9,444 bases of DNA from an uncultured Clostridia bacterium (GTDB lineage Bacteria > Bacillota_A > Clostridia > Oscillospirales > Oscillospiraceae), in contig CAMKAP010000067.1 in assembly GCA_946410505.1 (NCBI GenBank), positions 1 to 9,444 on the forward strand, in the 5' to 3' direction. The notes below the pieces were generated by a model, which saw only the letters and a program-made list of their open reading frames with translations, had not been told where the DNA came from and did not search any database. Made by a program: the position numbers and the translations under genes. This document shows positions 6,793 to 9,444 of this stretch, one piece after another. Position 1 is the stretch's first letter. The number at the start of each line of letters is the position of its first letter.

Positions 6793-8186
6793 CCTATAGC
6801 CTCCTCTTGCTCCTCGCACAGGAGAATTTCTTTGCTGCGCTCAAATTCATAGCTGCGCAAGCCACGCTTGTCCGTCTCGATTTCTCCGAGTTGGTTGTCG
6901 TAAGGATCCATGCGCCAATACTGTTTCGGGACAGTAAACGGCGCTTGGAATTCACGATTCGCCACCATACGGTAAGCGTCAAGATTTCCGAAGTAAAAGC
7001 GGCGGCGCTCTTCATTCTGCGCGCGCACTGCCGCAGTACCGTAGGACGGGTCAGCAAAAAGCCATCCGTAAGGTGCAATATAAAAGCGCACCCAATCATG
7101 TCCCCCGATAAAATCTGGCTCCGCCGTCAGTCCGCTCTGCCATTGCGCGGGAATACCGGCACAACGGCAAAGCGTAAGGAACAGCAGTGCAAACACACCG
7201 CAATCGCCGGTGTAGCTGCGGGCACAGGACTGCGCAATGTCCTCCAGAATAAAGTACGAGGGCATAAAGTTGTACCGCATCTGCAACGTAATGAAATCAT
7301 AAAACCGGCGGGCCTTTTCCAGCGGATTATCCGTGCCTTTCGTCAGTTTGTCCACAAGAGAATGGATGAACGGAGTAAATACGACGTGCGGAGCGATCTC
7401 TTCCGTATCGAAGGTCGGCTGTACCGAATCCGCCCGGACATCAGAGAGATCGTGATACGTTGCCGTATGCAAATAGGAATACTCCACGACAAACGGATGA
7501 TTCTCTGTCATCGTCTCCTCCCAGCAAACCGTGCGCTGCGCGGCATCCTCCGGTGCCACACGCCCGGTCTCCGGAAAAATCTTTTCAATGCGGATATCGC
7601 TCTGCTGCTCGCATGCTGCAGGAATAGGCAGGTGCGCGCGGACAAACATTCCCGGCAAGAAGCACTCATCCTTCACACGCACGCTCGCGCGGATGCGGAT
7701 ACGGTTGGTCATGCTTCCGTTCTGCCGCATCAGACGTGCCACGCGATCCAGGCGGCCTTCGCCCTCTTCCCGCGTCACGCTCTCCACGCCATGCATCATA
7801 ACGCCTGCGCGCTGTGCAAAGGCAGGTTCAGCCTTGCACATGGAGGAAAAGAAGCGGTTGAAAAAGTGCATCTCTCCGTTGAGATAGACCCAGCCAATCT
7901 TACCTGCGTCCACGCGTTCGTCAAATTCCTTTTCTGTGAAGTCCGGAATATGTTGCCGTATTTCAGCAAGCGCATCTGCGCGGGTCAGCGGATAATCTTC
8001 CGGTATACGGCACATAATCTCGCGTTCGACCGTCATACAGTTGCGCAGCGCTTCAGGTAAATCCTGCCGTCTGAGTTCCCTGTCAATCAGCCGAATTGCA
8101 CCTTCCAGATCGCCCCATGCTTTGCGGCGGGCAATGTCTTCTGGCAATCCCACGCTCAAGAAGCGAAACATTTCATTCTGATTCAT
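6789..8186 (-). CDS. Transglutaminase-like (papain-fold) domain protein, cytosolic
   Basis: This 465-residue protein carries a transglutaminase-core domain near its C-terminus. YTGDCGVFALLF places the nucleophile at Cys329, GGHDWVRFY gives His363, and WLFADPSYG gives Asp379, so the Cys-His-Asp triad is complete. Bacterial members of this fold act as peptidases, amidases or acyl transferases; the reaction here is not predictable. Residues 1-130 look largely helical and charged, 160-250 look beta-rich (RIRIRASVRVKDE), and neither is recognised. No signal peptide or membrane segment is present, unlike many exported bacterial transglutaminase-like proteins. ATG 8186 is chosen over an upstream in-frame start at 8222, which lies inside a hairpin, because AGGAG (8198-8194) is seven bases from 8186. 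It follows the DUF819 gene after 51 bases containing the hairpin, and its stop overlaps the dipeptidase start. The context suggests it opens or trims an imported peptide before PepD acts, which is inference. Confidence 0.85.
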   Translation of the reverse strand: MNQNEMFRFLSVGLPEDIARRKAWGDLEGAIRLIDRELRRQDLPEALRNCMTVEREIMCRIPEDYPLTRADALAEIRQHIPDFTEKEFDERVDAGKIGWVYLNGEMHFFNRFFSSMCKAEPAFAQRAGVMMHGVESVTREEGEGRLDRVARLMRQNGSMTNRIRIRASVRVKDECFLPGMFVRAHLPIPAACEQQSDIRIEKIFPETGRVAPEDAAQRTVCWEETMTENHPFVVEYSYLHTATYHDLSDVRADSVQPTFDTEEIAPHVVFTPFIHSLVDKLTKGTDNPLEKARRFYDFITLQMRYNFMPSYFILEDIAQSCARSYTGDCGVFALLFLTLCRCAGIPAQWQSGLTAEPDFIGGHDWVRFYIAPYGWLFADPSYGTAAVRAQNEERRRFYFGNLDAYRMVANREFQAPFTVPKQYWRMDPYDNQLGEIETDKRGLRSYEFERSKEILLCEEQEEAIG

Positions 8187-8201
8187 TATGCTTCTCCTGT
8201 T

Positions 8202-8231
8202 TGTGCCGAGGTGCAAAAGCACCTCGGCACA
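8202..8231 (-). promoter_or_regulatory. Perfect 13-bp intercistronic hairpin
   Basis: TGTGCCGAGGTGC (8202-8214) and GCACCTCGGCACA (8219-8231) are exact reverse complements around a four-base loop (UUUU in the minus-strand transcript). It begins six bases after the DUF819 stop and ends three bases before the AGGAG of the next gene. No U-tract follows in either direction, so it is not a standard terminator. It may protect the 3' end of a processed transporter mRNA, cause partial termination, or affect access to the adjacent ribosome binding site. Confidence 0.85.
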
Positions 8232-8237
8232 TCAAAA

Positions 8238-9416
8238 TCAAGACAGCATTTTCAGCAATGCGCCCATACCAAGGCCGGCAAAATTACCAATTGCCGCGCC
8301 AAGCACACCCATGAGAACGCCGATACCGGCATACGCCTCATTGTACGAGCAAGCGATGATCGGTGCAGAAGCAGAGCCGCCGATATTTGCCACCGACGCC
8401 GTGGAAACCATGCACAGATCCCAGTGGAACAGCTTCGAGAGAATGTACATACCGACGACATGAATCACAAGAATGAACACGCCGTAGACAACCCACATCG
8501 GGGCGGAAAGCAGATCGTTCAGCGGAGCCTGCGTAGCAAGCAGCGAAACAACCGCATACAGCAGGATCGTGGAAAGCTCTTCCACAGCAGGCAGACGGCC
8601 AATGGGCGTCATGGCACATACCAGGCCAAGGATCGTGACGAACACGGTGGTGCAAGTGCCCTTATCAAACATACCAAGGCCGATAGCCTTAAAGCCGGTA
8701 TTCATCAGGAGACCGATCTTCTGAGCGCAAGCGGAAACCATCAGTGCAAGACCGATCAGCCAGATCCAGTCGGCAGCCTTGGCCTGCTTTTTATCCTTGG
8801 CGATTTCAGCGTTTGCCGCGTCAGCAACCGCCATCAGCTTGGATTTGTCAGCCTTTGTGGCATTATCCCACTTATCCGCATACTTCACCATGAACAGCAG
8901 CAGCGCAATCCACAGCGAATAGCACACCGTATCAAGCGCAAGTGCGCAGGCATATGCGCCTGGATCGACCGGCAGTGCGTCACCCATAGCCGCCATGTTA
9001 GCGCTTCCACCAACCCAAGAGGCATACAACGCAGCGGTTGCACCCCAGGTATCGGCACCGAGAGCACCCTTGAAAATGGGGTAGCCGACCAAGAATCCAA
9101 CTGCAAGCGTCAGTGAGCAGCCAAGAAAGATTGCAATCATGCGACCGGAGAGCTTTGCCAGCTTGCGAAAGTCGCAGCGCAGCAGCATGACAAAGATCAT
9201 CGCATAAAGCAGGTTGTTTTTCAGCACACCGTAGGCAGCGGAGCACTCCTCACTGTTGTACAGGCCCATCGTACAAAAGGCCATGTTGAGGATGTAGATC
9301 CACACCAGCGGAGGTGCATAGTTGAACACTTTCCACTTGCCGTACTTTTCCAGTGCCAGCAGACTGCCGGCAAGGAACAACAGAAACGCGATGTAAGTAA
9401 AGCCATTGGTAATCAT
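8238..9416 (-). CDS. DUF819 family integral membrane protein (YjcL-like), probable transporter
   Basis: This 392-residue, strongly hydrophobic protein matches the DUF819 family, related to Bacillus subtilis YjcL and by fold to cation/anion transporters with two inverted repeats. I see about ten to twelve hydrophobic segments (for example 5-22, 31-51, 93-111, 155-178, 217-236, 255-272, 280-296, 305-330 and 361-388). The two repeat signatures are SWVGGSANMAAM (133-144) and SVANIGGSASAPI (341-353), glycine- and serine-rich turns that probably form the substrate or ion site. A charged, Lys/Ala-rich cytoplasmic loop (about 181-214) separates the two halves. ATG 9416 has AGGAGGAG (9432-9425) eight bases upstream. 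It is the first operon gene visible; only 28 bases upstream are in the window, so the promoter or an upstream gene cannot be judged. Substrate is unknown. Position ahead of a peptidase pair suggests uptake of a peptide or amino-acid derivative, which is inference. Confidence 0.9.
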   Translation of the reverse strand: MITNGFTYIAFLLFLAGSLLALEKYGKWKVFNYAPPLVWIYILNMAFCTMGLYNSEECSAAYGVLKNNLLYAMIFVMLLRCDFRKLAKLSGRMIAIFLGCSLTLAVGFLVGYPIFKGALGADTWGATAALYASWVGGSANMAAMGDALPVDPGAYACALALDTVCYSLWIALLLFMVKYADKWDNATKADKSKLMAVADAANAEIAKDKKQAKAADWIWLIGLALMVSACAQKIGLLMNTGFKAIGLGMFDKGTCTTVFVTILGLVCAMTPIGRLPAVEELSTILLYAVVSLLATQAPLNDLLSAPMWVVYGVFILVIHVVGMYILSKLFHWDLCMVSTASVANIGGSASAPIIACSYNEAYAGIGVLMGVLGAAIGNFAGLGMGALLKMLS

Positions 9417-9444
9417 AGTTGTTTCTCCTCCTATTATTTTTTCA

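Noticed and set aside
4266..8060. Long plus-strand open frames opposite the CapA, PepD and transglutaminase-like genes (for example 4266-5369, 5338-6783, 6765-8060)
   Set aside because: They lie wholly antisense to genes with complete catalytic motifs. Their translations are rich in His, Val, Gly, Ala and Arg, as expected from the antisense frame of GC-rich codons, and they have no recognisable domains.
8211..9116. Plus-strand open frame of about 300 codons opposite the DUF819 gene
   Set aside because: The minus strand encodes a clear membrane protein with family signatures. The plus-strand translation is polar, His/Arg/Gln-rich and featureless.

Overview
The window looks like chromosomal DNA of an anaerobic Clostridia-type Firmicute, possibly a gut species. 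The evidence is strong AGGAGG-type ribosome binding sites before nearly every gene, an indolepyruvate:ferredoxin oxidoreductase alpha subunit typical of anaerobic amino-acid fermenters, a DUF819 transporter and a PepD-type dipeptidase. This is inference from gene content; there is no rRNA or other marker. All supported genes lie on the minus strand, so the window reads biologically from right to left.

Right half (9416 to 4113): a compact four-gene operon. A DUF819 membrane transporter is followed by a perfect 13-bp intercistronic hairpin, a cytosolic transglutaminase/protease-like protein with an intact Cys-His-Asp triad, a PepD-type M20 dipeptidase (ATGA overlap with the gene before it), and a CapA-family metallophosphoesterase-fold protein (13-nt gap). 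A strong Rho-independent terminator follows. Neither the transglutaminase-like protein nor the CapA-like protein shows a signal peptide. The set therefore looks like uptake followed by intracellular breakdown of a peptide or isopeptide substrate. That grouping is inferred, and the substrate is unknown.

Middle (3912 to 2580): an AT-richer gene for a COG1373-type AAA ATPase with a DUF4143 domain. It is bracketed by two related 44-46 bp sequences in opposite orientation (about 37 of 44 positions match). Each is itself palindromic around CGCAAAAC/GTTTTGCG. The upstream copy also carries a plausible sigma-A promoter, with its -35 in the palindrome loop and the palindrome arm in the spacer. The gene and its ends look like a transposase-less mobile cassette and/or an autoregulated unit. 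This is the most unusual structure in the window. The roughly 200 bp between it and the operon terminator hold no assignable gene.

Left (2545 to 1): first a gene of unknown function that needs a +1 frame change between its well-placed start (2545) and its 300-codon body, so it is probably a frameshifted remnant of an extracytoplasmic-type protein. After it comes iorA, running off the left edge with its C-terminal ferredoxin domain missing. An AT-rich promoter region with a perfect 8-bp inverted repeat precedes iorA. No tRNA, rRNA, CRISPR array, transposase or phage gene was recognised.
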